From positions 124,778,043 through 124,842,042 of the forward strand of contig CAXKWD010000004.1 of assembly GCA_964059195.1 (NCBI GenBank): a stretch of 64,000 nucleotides of DNA, given 5' to 3'. The stretch is from Ectobius pallidus (taxonomy: Eukaryota > Arthropoda > Insecta > Blattodea > Ectobiidae). How positions within the stretch are numbered: the first letter of the stretch is position 1; each line of letters begins with the position of its first letter. The position numbers were made by a program, and so were the translations under genes. The notes under the pieces were generated by a model. That model had not been told where the DNA came from and made no database searches. It saw only the letters and a list, made by a program, of their open reading frames with translations. This document shows positions 34,401-44,018 of this stretch, piece after piece.

Positions 34401-36971
34401 ATATTGGATATTTGAATTAGAGTCTGATGTGGAAGGCTCCATGTGCCCTAATTCCAAATATTCATTCATAAACTTGCAATATTCTGTATGAAGAGAGGCA
34501 TTGGAAGCTAGACGTTTTTCTAATGATTCAAATCTCTTTAAAGCTTGATTCTGCGTGCTGCCTAGAATGTCTGGGTCAGCGCGAAATGGCAGCTTGACAA
34601 TATATCTGCCTTCAGAGTTTCTCTGAAAATTATCCTTAAAATGCTGCTCACAAAAAGATTCATTAGGAAAAGGAGCAGAGTGAGTAACTCTTTCAAGCTC
34701 CCAAAACCTGGTAAGTTGACTACTGATATCTTCATCAGACGTGATGAAGGCTGAGTAATTCACAGAAGACTCAGTGTAATTAAAGGGTTTATCTGATGAA
34801 GGCCTATTCAACTTAGAACATCTCCTTCGCTGCATTGAAGGCATGTTATGATGCTTAAGAGGGAACGAAGGCAACTTGCCGGAGAAGTACCAGCCTAGTT
34901 GGGAGTTCTGTATAGTAGGCAAGTTGGGAGCAGATATCTGTCCAGATACCAAGATTTGAGAACATATCTCAACTCCCAATAGCAAATCAATAGGCTTAGG
35001 AGAATTAAAGTTGGGATCTGCTAAGGGTAAGTTAGGAGGAATGTTCCAACCGCTAGTACTAATAAAGTGTTTAGGGAAATTGGAAGCAGAGATCTCAGGA
35101 ACTATAATGGCCTTTGTATTGTAGCACCAATTCGTAACCTGAGATCTTATAGAGATTTCTGTACAATTCAAGACATTTGCATTGGTAGAAAGAATGCCAG
35201 CAAGAGACGTACATTGAGACAATGGCGACAAACCAAGCTGCCTGAATAATCTGTCAGTAATTAGATTACAGTCTGATCCAGTATCAATTAGAGCTGTGGC
35301 CTGTACGGCACTGCCATTGTTACTTAAAATTATCACGCTAGCAGTAGGTAAAAGACATTTCTGCCGTGACTGGCTGGCAGACATGATATTGGCCGTATTT
35401 ATGGCTTGAGAATTGCTTGGCCGTGAAGGGTCATGCAATAAGTTGCTGTGCCTGCCTTGACATTGTCTACATCTAAAAGTGTTACAGCTCGAAGTGTGAC
35501 CATTTGAGCTAAGGCAAACACGACAAAGTTTGTGATTTTTCACGAATTGATCGCGGGATGAATAATTCAGCGATCTAAAGGCGTCACAATAAATGATAGT
35601 GTGATTCGATTTACTACAATAATTGCATTTCGCTCTAGGAGAGGAGAGGTTAGCCTTGACAGAAGGAGCAGATGAGGGCTTGACGGACTGACTTTTCAGA
35701 ACCGATTCTGTCATCTGCAGCACCCTAACCCTAGACTCCAAAAAACTGAATAATTCCTGCAACTTGGGAAGTTTTCCTAACTTAATTGAAGATTCCCATT
35801 CTTTAATTAATTCTACTGGGAGCTTATCCACAATGATACGTGAAATAATTAAGTCAGACAGAGGAACATCAGTATTTAGTACGTTCAATGCATGAACCGT
35901 ACTTGTAAAATGATCTAAGTATTGTTGCAATGAGCTTGCAGAATCTCCTTTAAGGGGCGGTGGAGAAAAAAGGTTATCCAAATGCGTGTTGGCAATTAAC
36001 CTGTCATTATCGAATCTTTCAGCTAAAGTCTTCCAAGCTACATCAAAGGTGGCATTGGAGACCGGGATATTTTGAATTACAGTCATTACCTCCGGGGATA
36101 AACAAGATTTTAGATATTGAAATTTATCCATGTTGGATATATGACTGTGCTGAACAATTAATGAGTTAAATGTATCCCTGAATTCAAGCCAAGCTCTAGG
36201 ATCGCCTAAAAAACTTGGTAGCTTAATTTCAGGCAATTTAGGTAAGTTCGGTAAAGGTGCAGACAAAGAAGAGTTGTGATTAGAGCTCTGCTCTTGATTC
36301 GGCTCATATAACAGTTTTGCATCTGCAATTGAAGAATTGATATAAGCTAAAGCCCTTGAACATTCTGACTGAAGCTGGCGCTCTTGAAACTCAGCCTCTT
36401 CATCGTAAATGTTACGATGCTGAAGACTTTCAACCTTATACCTATTAAACAATTCTTCTAGCACCGACTTAAGAACAATGGCCTCTTGATAGGATATTTT
36501 GTCCAGAATTTCAAATTCAGATACTGTTTGAATTTGAAATATGAATTGATTTTTCAGAAGGTTAAAAATAGCTTCGGCTTCGGCCTTGGCTCTAGCCTTA
36601 GCTTCAGCTGCTTCAGCTCTAGCTCTAGCTTCAGCTTCTTCAGCTTTAGCTTTAGCTTCAGCCGCTTCAGCTCTATTGAAAGCATTAATCTGCTTGCTAA
36701 TATGGGAGATGGCCCTTTGTATGGTTTTCTCAATTTCTGCCATATAGGCATCTTCGGATTCAGAAAAGGCTAGTTCATTGATCTCAGACTGGACTCTGTT
36801 ATATTCAGATTCAAGCTTGCTTAAATCAATCTTAAGCTCAAGAAGGTCTTGAGGAGAGGTTTCCTCATTGATAACGCAGTCTAGAATGTAATTAACTTTG
36901 CGAGTGATTCTCGACTTAATAGGTGTTCTTTTTGCCTTTAAAGTCTTAAGGGTGCCTTCTACGTCAGTCAT
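31407..36971 (-). CDS. BEL/Pao Gag-Pol polyprotein, 1854 aa
   Basis: One uninterrupted frame. Gag has a charged Ala/Glu/Arg/Lys helix (about 101-135), DUF1759-like capsid region (about 235-410) and zinc knuckle 449-462 (C-x2-C-x4-H-x4-C) with extra Cys/His clusters at 483-496 and 501-513. Aspartic protease has DTG at 563-565. RT has TADIAKMYR with Asp921 and YVDD at 997-1000. RNase H has Asp1179, Glu1223, Asp1253 and Asp1299. Integrase has an HHCC finger (His1484, His1489, Cys1519, Cys1522) and the triad Asp1554, Asp1620, Glu1674, followed by a DUF5641-like tail. This order (protease, RT, RNase H, integrase) and the DUF1759/DUF1758/Peptidase_A17-like blocks define BEL/Pao. The length is usual for the group. 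It would copy the element's RNA into DNA in cytoplasmic particles and insert it in the nucleus. No defect seen. Confidence 0.96.
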   Translation of the reverse strand: MTDVEGTLKTLKAKRTPIKSRITRKVNYILDCVINEETSPQDLLELKIDLSKLESEYNRVQSEINELAFSESEDAYMAEIEKTIQRAISHISKQINAFNRAEAAEAKAKAEEAEARARAEAAEAKARAKAEAEAIFNLLKNQFIFQIQTVSEFEILDKISYQEAIVLKSVLEELFNRYKVESLQHRNIYDEEAEFQERQLQSECSRALAYINSSIADAKLLYEPNQEQSSNHNSSLSAPLPNLPKLPEIKLPSFLGDPRAWLEFRDTFNSLIVQHSHISNMDKFQYLKSCLSPEVMTVIQNIPVSNATFDVAWKTLAERFDNDRLIANTHLDNLFSPPPLKGDSASSLQQYLDHFTSTVHALNVLNTDVPLSDLIISRIIVDKLPVELIKEWESSIKLGKLPKLQELFSFLESRVRVLQMTESVLKSQSVKPSSAPSVKANLSSPRAKCNYCSKSNHTIIYCDAFRSLNYSSRDQFVKNHKLCRVCLSSNGHTSSCNTFRCRQCQGRHSNLLHDPSRPSNSQAINTANIMSASQSRQKCLLPTASVIILSNNGSAVQATALIDTGSDCNLITDRLFRQLGLSPLSQCTSLAGILSTNANVLNCTEISIRSQVTNWCYNTKAIIVPEISASNFPKHFISTSGWNIPPNLPLADPNFNSPKPIDLLLGVEICSQILVSGQISAPNLPTIQNSQLGWYFSGKLPSFPLKHHNMPSMQRRRCSKLNRPSSDKPFNYTESSVNYSAFITSDEDISSQLTRFWELERVTHSAPFPNESFCEQHFKDNFQRNSEGRYIVKLPFRADPDILGSTQNQALKRFESLEKRLASNASLHTEYCKFMNEYLELGHMEPSTSDSNSNIQYVIPHHPVFKPSSTTTKLRVVFDASARSSTGKSLNDILAVGPVVQPDLFSILIRFRFKPIAFTADIAKMYRQVLIHKDHQSFQQIYWRSSQAEPIQLYNLKTVTYGTASAAFLATRALKQLIIDEGIDFPLASSVINNCTYVDDIVAAADTIEEAKATICQLRQLLPLGGFQPRKWSANVPELIQDIPIEDRELLDSRTFGDCDANALKALGLIWQPSNDVLRIETSIDYSKPFTRCTRRNLLSCIASIFDPLGLICPVVSFCKIIFQSLWKQTNSWDELIPDLVATKWCKIHSQLNAISNIAIPRLALLQNAVSIQVHGFCDASEAAYGACIYLRSVDQSGNFKSALLCGKSRIAPLKAVTIPRLELLAAHLLANLISKVMPILQLNIESVHLWSDSKVVLGWLTHSPTTLKTFVANRVADIQEITSIDSWSHVASKENPADLISRGSSPLDLLNNSLWWSGPHWLIDNEFKWPKNCDSMQSTSLPEMKVVALIESDNSDLCDWLSKYSYLKTIRVMAFMLRFIHNCRKAQSPLTGSLSPDEISNAICYSVKVIQRQYYSKEIQALSSNLELSNSSKLKQLSPFILKDGILRVGGRLERSNLSFDNRHPMLLPAQHSFTKHLIFYTHILLKHAGPQLIISHLREKFWIISLRKTVRSQLRLCFICFKFNAQAFQQKMADLPPERVNCIPAFTNVSVDYAGPYMIKFGGPRSRIQVKSYISIFVCMSTKAVHIELVTALTARAFLAAFSRFVARRGIPLSITSDNGSNFVGANADLSSLAKLLETDEYQLTIQDATSHLFIKWNFLPAHSPHMGGLHEAAVRSLKYHLKRMSPSFNFTYEEMSTLLIQIEALMNSRPLVTLNEEVNDYDYLSPGHFLIGKPLVSLPSPDLSGGYTIRSRWNNLRNLMKSLWSRWSSDYLSSLQRRSKWLKAMPNVAIGTPVLIMDDNMPPLKWVVGIITQTHPGPDGLVRVVTVRTSTSYLKRPIIKLAPIPIHDSLD

Positions 36972-37465
36972 GATTTGACAATTGATTGTTCAAATAGTAT
37001 TCGACTTAACGTGATTCACTGTTTATGACTTAAATTGACCGCACTGAGAGCTTATTGAGCACTAAAGTTAGTTGCCCGCGGTTAGACAAAATGTGACAAT
37101 AATGTGTGTGTACATGGATTCACAAAGGTGAGTGCAATTATGTAAATAATATCAAACCCTTTTAATAAATTAGTTTGAAGAGCTGTTGTCTGAATATTAG
37201 GCCTCACACGTGCAGATTAAAACACGGAGGCAGAAGCACTTAATATGAGATTAAAATTACCTTTTCAATAAGAAACTTCAAACTGACTTAAGTCAGGAAT
37301 GTCAATTGTGCTTCAAATAAGTCAATTATTTGCTTGAATGATATTTGTGTTCAAACAGCATGAATTGCGGAACACCAACAGCTTGAATTATCTCAATAAT
37401 GTTTACTACGGGCGGAATAGAACGAGTGTAGGTTTACAATGCGTGTTACAATATTGTGGTTCTAT

Positions 37466-37483
37466 CCGGCCTCGGAGGTACCA
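37466..37483 (-). other. Putative tRNA primer-binding site, full-length BEL
   Basis: Same TGGTACCTCCGAGGCCGG at the same 5-nt distance from the 5' LTR as in the short element. Confidence 0.6.
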
Positions 37484-37488
37484 AAAAA

Positions 37489-38537
37489 TGTATAACGTGC
37501 GTAGACAGTGGACTGTAAAAACAATTAAATTAATTAAGGGTGATAAAGATTGTACACACGCTATACATTTCGCTTAGAATGAACGATAACAAGGTTATAA
37601 GCTAAATAAACCATAGGTGAGATAACACTGACACTTTGATCTTCTTGAATCACAAACACTCGTTGGAAATTTCATCGACGTCTTGAAGTCTTCTTATAAG
37701 CAGGGATGATTGATTCCGCCAGTAAATGAAAGAGCTTGCTGATTTAAAAATATATTTAATAACAATTCCGGAGGACCTTTGGAGTCAATATTCCAAATAA
37801 AATTATGTGAATGACAATGAAATACACACATGTACCAATTATATGCCGTATTAAGGTTCACAGTCAATCTTGTGATATTTTAATTCACCAAATAATGCGC
37901 AATAATAATGTTACTGAATTTATATTGCGTGTTAAAGTAGATACAGCTACGTTGCAATAAAATCAATTTAATATTATTAGCTGTATGAAATAATTTTAGA
38001 GCTTTAATGCACTCACTAGGTAATAAGATTCCTTTCGTAGCTAATATTACCTCAAAAATAGTCCTGAAGTCCAAATCAGGTCATAATCAAGATAGTCAAT
38101 TCATGTAGAAATGCCTGGTGGAAGCACTAAACGAATCCAGCCTTTTCTGAGACGAATAAATGTGAAAAATTGCTTCTGTGCAATTAATATCAATTATAAA
38201 GAAGCCTTAACTTGCAGGAAGCGAAGAATAAGGAATTATGACGTTAAAAAACCACTGCTAGTTAAGTCCAGATATGGACAATGATCCTTTAAGAGGATTT
38301 AAAAATGGCGAAGACGAAGAAGGAATGTTTGAAACAAGAAGAAAAGAAGAAAGCTAACAATATAAAAAACATATTGTAGAGAAATTCAACTGTCCTTAAA
38401 AATAATGAAGAGAATGCAAGGCCCCCTGAAAACGGGCGAAAAGCAGAAAGAAATCAAACCAACCATCCATCATAATAAAATTAAACATTTAGCAATAAAA
38501 ATATTAACAGCTAAAAAGATCACAACATAACTGAACA
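37489..38537 (-). repeat. 5' LTR of full-length BEL element
   Basis: 1049 bp, same private A as its partner. Presumed promoter-bearing LTR. Confidence 0.93.
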
Positions 38538-39206
38538 AGTTTATAAAAATACATTTTTATTAGGTCATTTTTTTTTGTCATTTTATGCAATTTTATATTT
38601 TTAGGGCATGCGTTTCAATTTTAGGTAATTATTTTGTCATTTTCGTGTCATTTGCTTCCTTATTTAGTCATTTTCATGTTTTTACATTGAGTGTACTTTT
38701 TTTCGTCGCTAGCGGTGCTGTCTTTGAAATGTTATTTGTTTAATGCAATAAGGAAAAATTCGGCGTTAAGTGTTGTCATGTCTCAGTCGGAAATGATAAT
38801 AAAAAAAACGCCAAAATGTTGTATTATATTACTATTGTTATTATATTGACTTGGTACCAGAGTCTGCCACCTGCTTGGATTTGAGAGTGTAAACTACTTT
38901 TTACCCTCAATAAACAACAATATAATCCGGCAGACCACAAACGGAAATGCTGAATTTTGACTCGTCAGTGCCTCAGTGCCAGTATAAATTTCCGTAGAAA
39001 AGAACATTCATAACATTACAGTTATTTAAAGTTTTTACAAAACTAGTCTATAACTTTGTGTACAATAATAATTTTTTATAAATAAAATATTAGTTTTTAG
39101 GTCATTTTTTATAATTATTAAGCCATTTGCTTTAAAATTTAGTGTCATTTTATAGGTCATTTTTCAAACAATTTTAGGTCATCAGAATTTGGGCCCTGCT
39201 AATAGC

Positions 39207-40250
39207 ATTTTATTTGACATTGCAGATAATATTAATGCAGTAGCATATAAAGAACGTGCAGCAAGATTTGTCAAATTGGAAGTGAGCGATATCTCACAGA
39301 GTCGTTGCAAATGGCTTCCTGAGGTTTGAAATGATTCCAGTTAGAAGAAACATTATTAGTGCTAAGAATTGCAGCCATTGGCTAATTGTGTTCAAGCAAG
39401 GTGTGGTATAAAATATGACAGGGGAAATGGAATACCACGAGAACATTGTCCTGACATCATCCCAAATTAAACATGAACTGACTTAAATTCTATCCTGGAA
39501 ACCAATGGTGCTTTAGGTGGCCTACAGTATATTATTATTATTATGATTATTATGATAGGTCTTCTAGAGCGATTAGCCTAAATAGACTGTTCAGAATACC
39601 GCGATAAAGTTTTTTGTTAATCCCGGTAAAGTCGTGCTTGTGATGTATCATACTCGGTTTCGACTTTTTCGACTTTCAAAGTTTATCGATCGTGAAGGAC
39701 CGGGAAAGGCACCAAACAGCTGTTTTCTTTCCAGTCATATTTTTCCATATCCAAATCTAATTTATTATAATAAATAAAGAAAGACAGGTGGGATCTATCT
39801 GAAGAATGAACGATTCGACATATCTTTCCAATTACTGTAATATAACCATTGAAATTGACTCCATCTTTCCTGAACCATTCCAGACCCTTCCAGTAACCAA
39901 CTCATTATCAGGATGGTGTTTGAATTTAAAGTCACACATACTTACCTAATATAATATTCCGAAAATTCATTACTGAATAACAAGGAACAAAGAAATAATA
40001 TATATAAAAACAGTGGACCTAGGCTTAATTTAAAGTGGTTTAAATTAAGATCTGCATGTATCACGATATAGCCTGTGTTATGTAGATAACACAGGTCTAC
40101 AAAATAAAACAATAAAACTTTTTTTAATCATCAGACATGAAAATATGCGTCTCTAGACCAGTTTTTCACGCTGATTAAGAAGATGCTTTCCATTTTTTTC
40201 TAGCACGTACAGTTTTTACTGTAACGTATATTATATGTTATTGTGGCAGG
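39207..40250. other. No gene recognised
   Basis: AT-rich sequence with short (ATT)n at 39530. No supported feature. Confidence 0.4.
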
Positions 40251-40870
40251 TTATGTTTTTATCTTTAATGTAAGACCTAAAACATGTTGAAAGTACAATA
40301 ATAAACATGTCTTCTGTGAATAAAAGGTAGTTGACTTCCTCTTTCTATGGTACGTGACTTCTGGAGCATCCCGGCACAGTATCCAGCAGTAATCTGGCAT
40401 CAAGGAATTATTCCAGAAACCTTGGTAACGTTGCTCCATTGGCTTTATGTCCTGGTGAAACGTTCTCCTTGCTCATCGCTTACTTCACCAAGGTTTGCAG
40501 GATATGAACTTTTAATGACATACGACACCCAAGTTCCTAGTATGAATGAAGAAGTTTGCTGATACCATTCTTGAAATAAGGAGCTTTCTTAATACCTAAG
40601 AAATTTCTGCATACCCATTTGAAATTTGCCAAACTGCTTGATCTTTGTCTGTCAGAGTATAAAAGAAAGCTTCATCTTTAAGAATTTCCCGGATTTGTGG
40701 TCCAACAAAGACACCTTCCTTTAATTTTGCTTCGCTAAGTCGAGGAAATTTGTCTCTTAGATATTGATATCCTTGTGAATTTGTCTTTGCCATTGTCTTT
40801 ACTCTGCACTTTATCAATCCCAATTTTGGGCCTATATGCAGAGGAGGAAGAAATAACAATTGTGCACATA
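40251..40870 (-). pseudogene. Broken copy of an invertebrate repetitive protein family
   Basis: The 87-codon frame 40596-40859 reads FLPPLHIGPKLGLIKC, KFPRLSEAKLKEGVFVGPQI. A second stretch (about 40420-40590) gives NFLGIKKAPYFKNG then a stop. A third (40251-40439) gives HQDIKPMEQRYQGFWN and PDYCWILCRDAPE. These fall in order along a protein family I recall from many invertebrate genomes, with a central GERFHQDI-like motif, whose function I do not know. At least one stop and two frame changes interrupt it. It is likely a transposon-borne or retrocopied gene. The name is left open. Confidence 0.6.
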
Positions 40871-41639
40871 AAGCATTCTATCTGTTTGTAAATAAGCGAA
40901 TATTCTGAAGTTATTTATACCATTTTATACCATTTCCACACAGATGACAGTCCATCATCTCCCCTATATATCTAAAACATTATACGTGCTAGGGAAAAAT
41001 TAATTACAGATTTGAAATCAGCAGCCCAAGCTTAGCCAAATCCAAGTATTACTTTTCTTGATGAATTTTCTGTGTAGACCTGTGTAATCAATTTATCATA
41101 CATGCATGTACATGAACAAAATTATATATAGGTCCTTTCTCGGCTATGTGCATGCCTTGTACTTAAAATTTCCCCTAGCCGAACAGGAAAAAGCGAGATT
41201 AAGTCGACTGTAGAACAGAGATTGTCTGTTTGGTTGACTTGGATTGCACACGCGTGAGAATCAAACTTTAAAACATAAAGATTATTTTATTTAAATGTTC
41301 AGACTGTTATAGGAATTATATTAACATAAATGATGCACAGAAACGTGTAAACATTACACCTTATTGCTACTGAGAGCTGCCAACTGGAAGCTAAGAAAGG
41401 AAGAAGGAGAAACGAGCGGCCATGGAAGAAACAAACATAAATTTCTCCATGGATATGGCTTTGTAGCAGAGTAACCGCAATATATTTAAGCGTTAGGAAA
41501 CCGCGGTATTGTAGTAACAATGCATATCCTGATATTACTTTTACCCCGGTTTGGAAAAAGCTTAGAAAACCGAAGAATGGTGCACTCCGGCATTGGGTTG
41601 GTCGAAGCTTCCGTCGGTACAGGTCGGTATTTCGTTTAA
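40871..41639. other. No gene recognised
   Basis: AT-rich. The 118-codon minus-strand frame 41299-41655 matches no family I know. Confidence 0.4.
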
Positions 41640-41675
41640 TCTCTCTCCCTCTCACTCTCTCTCTCTCTCTTTCTC
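41640..41675. repeat. (CT)n-rich microsatellite
   Basis: CTCTCTCCCTCTCACTCTCT followed by further CT units. Confidence 0.85.
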
Positions 41676-41778
41676 AGACACTAATTACGTAATCATAGGG
41701 ATAGTAGTCTTAGCAGGAGTGGTAGTAGCAGTAGCAGAAACAGTAGTACTTAGTATTATTGGTAATAGTAGTAGGAAT

Positions 41779-42054
41779 GGCCGCCGGCGTGGTCTTGTGG
41801 TTAGCGTCGTGACTACAGATCCGTCGGCCCGGGTTCGATCCCCGGCACCTCCTCGGATTTTTCTGAGGTAGGGAGGTCTGGAACGGGGTGCACTCAGCCT
41901 TGTGATTCAAACTGAGGAGCAAATTTTGAGGAGCTACTTGATAGAGAAGTAGAGGCCTCGGTCATGGAAACTACCATTAACGGCCGTGGGTGTCGGCATG
42001 CTGACCATGCCCCAATCCTTCCATCTGCCTGTAGCAGGGGTGTAGCGCCGCGGA
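41779..42054 (+). mobile_element. tRNA-derived SINE
   Basis: Head GGCCGCCGGCGTGGTCTTGTGG, B-box GGTTCGATCCC (about 41834), then TTTTTCTGAGGTAGGG, GGAACGGGGTGCACTCAGCC and GACCATGCCCCAATCC. Same family as 21031-21275. Ends at a (TA)n run. The plus-strand frame 41593-41871 and minus-strand frame 41710-41922 overlapping it are not genes. Confidence 0.8.
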
Positions 42055-42057
42055 GTT

Positions 42058-42076
42058 TATATATATATATATATAG
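42058..42076. repeat. (TA)n microsatellite
   Basis: Nine TA units directly after the SINE. Confidence 0.9.
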
Positions 42077-42280
42077 TAGGCATGGTCATTTTACCTAGTT
42101 ATCTACAATTATGTAATCGTTTCTATCCAGTTTGAGTAACAAATTTAAATTTAAATTTATTATCAAAACTGGATTAGAACACTTTTTTCGAAGTGTCCTC
42201 ATTTCCATGAAAAATATGTTGGAGTTGCTATTTGCTGTATTTCTTTGCGGATAAATTTTCACATATTTCTCCTCAAGTTA

Positions 42281-42785
42281 AGCACTCCAAGAACTTCGAA
42301 TATTGATATAATATGCACTATAATAGTTACTATCTATTATAGCCTCTGTACAGTATATGCTGATATCCAACATTTAACTAACATACAGCCTATCCACAGG
42401 TTTAATGCTGTTCACAAGCACTCCAAGAACTTCGAATATTGTCAATTTAGTGACTACCTCCAACATTCGTTTAGCATAATTATATGAATATCCATTAGTT
42501 AAACCTTTTAATTGCTACTGACGTATAAATTCGTCGCTTTAGAAAATTATAGACGCAGAGATATAAGATCAACGGAGTGCTGCTTTGTAAAAGATGAGAG
42601 GATCCATAGATAAGTATTGTAATTTACGGAAACCAGCTATTCCACTGAAATTTTCCTCATTGATTTCAGATTTAAAGCCCACTGATGATTTCAATTGAAG
42701 ATTATGTATATTAATACCGGTACAGGAATTCAGCTCTTAAAGGGTTAATGCTGTCAGAAGGACTCCAAGAACTTCGAATATTCAT
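42281..42785 (+). repeat. Three dispersed copies of a 20-mer in a degenerate repeat
   Basis: CTCCAAGAACTTCGAATATT occurs at about 42285, 42421 and 42763, with neighbouring similarities (TTAATGCTGT before copies 2 and 3; CTGTAATAG-like after copies 1 and 3). This looks like an old tandem array of unequal spacing. No function evident. Confidence 0.6.
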
Positions 42786-42882
42786 ATAGTTTTTTCGGTT
42801 AATAATTAGTAGCCTATTTCCATTCACCTGCTAGTATCCACTGTAATAGCTGCAATCTGTTATACCCTACAGCCGAGACGAG

Positions 42883-43002
42883 CTAGGAAAGAAACCTGAA
42901 AAAAATAAAAACCAGTATGATTGTCTCACTCTTAGATGAGCAGCAATGTGCTAGAGTGAGACAGTTGTACTGGATTTTGTTTTCTTCAGGTTTCCTTCTT
43001 AG
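42883..43002. repeat. Imperfect hairpin of about 50-bp arms
   Basis: Left arm 42883-42932 (CTAGGAAAGAAACCTGAA ... CCAGTATGATTGTCTCACTC) and right arm 42953-43002 (AGAGTGAGACAGTTGTACTGG ... TTCAGGTTTCCTTCTTAG) are largely complementary. The loop is 20 bases. It could be a small foldback MITE. Confidence 0.7.
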
Positions 43003-43400
43003 AACGGTCTGACTTTATGTAGGCCTACATAAAGCTGATGATTAATCCAACTTTCGTTTAGCATATAGGCCTATCGTCCATAAATTTAGAGTTATGATGT
43101 AAAGGTTGTGAAGTGTAAATCTGTAGGGTTCATTTTCTACATTGGATTGAATCGACCGTAAAATGATCTGTCTCTCTCTAATGAAGGAACGGTATACTGC
43201 AACAGAATAATGGTTTTTATCAAGAAGCCTATAAAATTCAAAGTGCAAATGATCCTTTGTATGTAGGCCTACTGTATGATTTCGTGGCCTTATCTTCACC
43301 TAATAACGACATTAAGCGAGTATTTTCCCAAAATAATATTAAATTAGAATCAAACTTTTTTTTTTTCATGTGAGATGAATTTTCTAAATGCAAGACAATG

Positions 43401-43478
43401 CTTCGTTTAAGTCTCAGGTTCGATCCTAGATTAAATAATTACGATTTCTTCGTTTAAGTCTCGGGTTCGATCCTAGAT
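43401..43478 (+). repeat. Duplicated B-box-like segment
   Basis: CTTCGTTTAAGTCTCAGG-TTCGATCCTAGAT appears at 43401-43431 and, with one change, at 43448-43478. The GGTTCGATCC core suggests the end of a tRNA-like head duplicated in tandem. Confidence 0.6.
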
Positions 43479-43599
43479 GATTTCTCATTCGGCTGTGGTC
43501 CTTTCCCTAGATATGTCTCAGAAACAAGATTCCTTCGAAAACGAATACCAGGAGAGAAGGTCTTGGAGATAAAAGCGACCGATGCTGAAGCTACCTGTA

Positions 43600-43870
43600 C
43601 TATTACACTTTATCACTTTTTCCTGCAGGGAAAATTATTTTTCCTCTCTTTCTCTGTAAATAATATTAATCTCGACTATTGCCAGGATCTGTAAGTCACA
43701 TTAATTGTAACCGCTGGTAAACATACATGCTTGCTATTGTATCGTATATGGTATAGCATTGGTTATATTTATGTAACAAAGAAAATATATTTACTATTGA
43801 ATTTGCAATGCCTGAAGAAGAATGTGAGTTAAATGTTTCCTCCTTTCATGAAGAAGCTTGATTCGCAACC
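43600..43870 (+). repeat. Dispersed repeat, copy 1
   Basis: Shares CTGTAAGTCAC, GGTAAACATACA, ATTGTATCGTATATGG, GTTATATTTATGTAACAA and GAAGCTTGAT-TCGCAACCTGC with 51800-52085, in the same orientation 8.2 kb away. Non-coding; family unknown. Confidence 0.7.
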
Positions 43871-43962
43871 TGCTTTTATGTGGGTATTGTCGGAGAGCCC
43901 GGTAAACTCAATATCCTGGAACCCTAAGGTCTGCACAACCTGTATAGCCTACAGAGTGAACT

Positions 43963-43963
43963 A

Positions 43964-44006
<43 letters not shown>

Positions 44007-44018
44007 ATTTTATTATTA
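43963..44018. repeat. (ATT)n microsatellite
   Basis: About 18 ATT units with a small interruption. Confidence 0.9.

Larger units (their letters stand above)
30226..38537 (-). mobile_element. Full-length BEL/Pao LTR retrotransposon (8.31 kb)
   Basis: Two 1049-bp LTRs, 517-bp leader, a single 1854-codon Gag-Pol frame and a 132-bp 3' region. A 4-bp target duplication AGTT flanks it (30222-30225, 38538-38541). The LTRs share the same private A at their distinguishing site and I saw no other difference, implying recent insertion. No env-like frame lies between pol and the 3' LTR. All catalytic motifs appear present, so it may be autonomous. Confidence 0.95.
30134..39198. mobile_element. hAT-like MITE split by the full-length BEL element
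   Basis: Left end CAGGGCCCGGATTCTAATGA (30134) and right end, inverted, CAGGGCCCAAATTCTGATGA (39198). Flanking 8-mers CTAATAAC (30126-30133) and CTAATAGC (39199-39206) differ at one base. Without the BEL element the MITE is about 750 bp. The right part has AGGTCATTTT-type strings shared with the MITEs at 19162 and 61369. Confidence 0.85.

Noticed and set aside
36486..36773. Frames opposite or inside the BEL gag (plus strand 95 codons, minus strand 65 codons rich in Lys-Leu)
   Set aside because: Shadows of the Ala/Glu-rich coding repeat.
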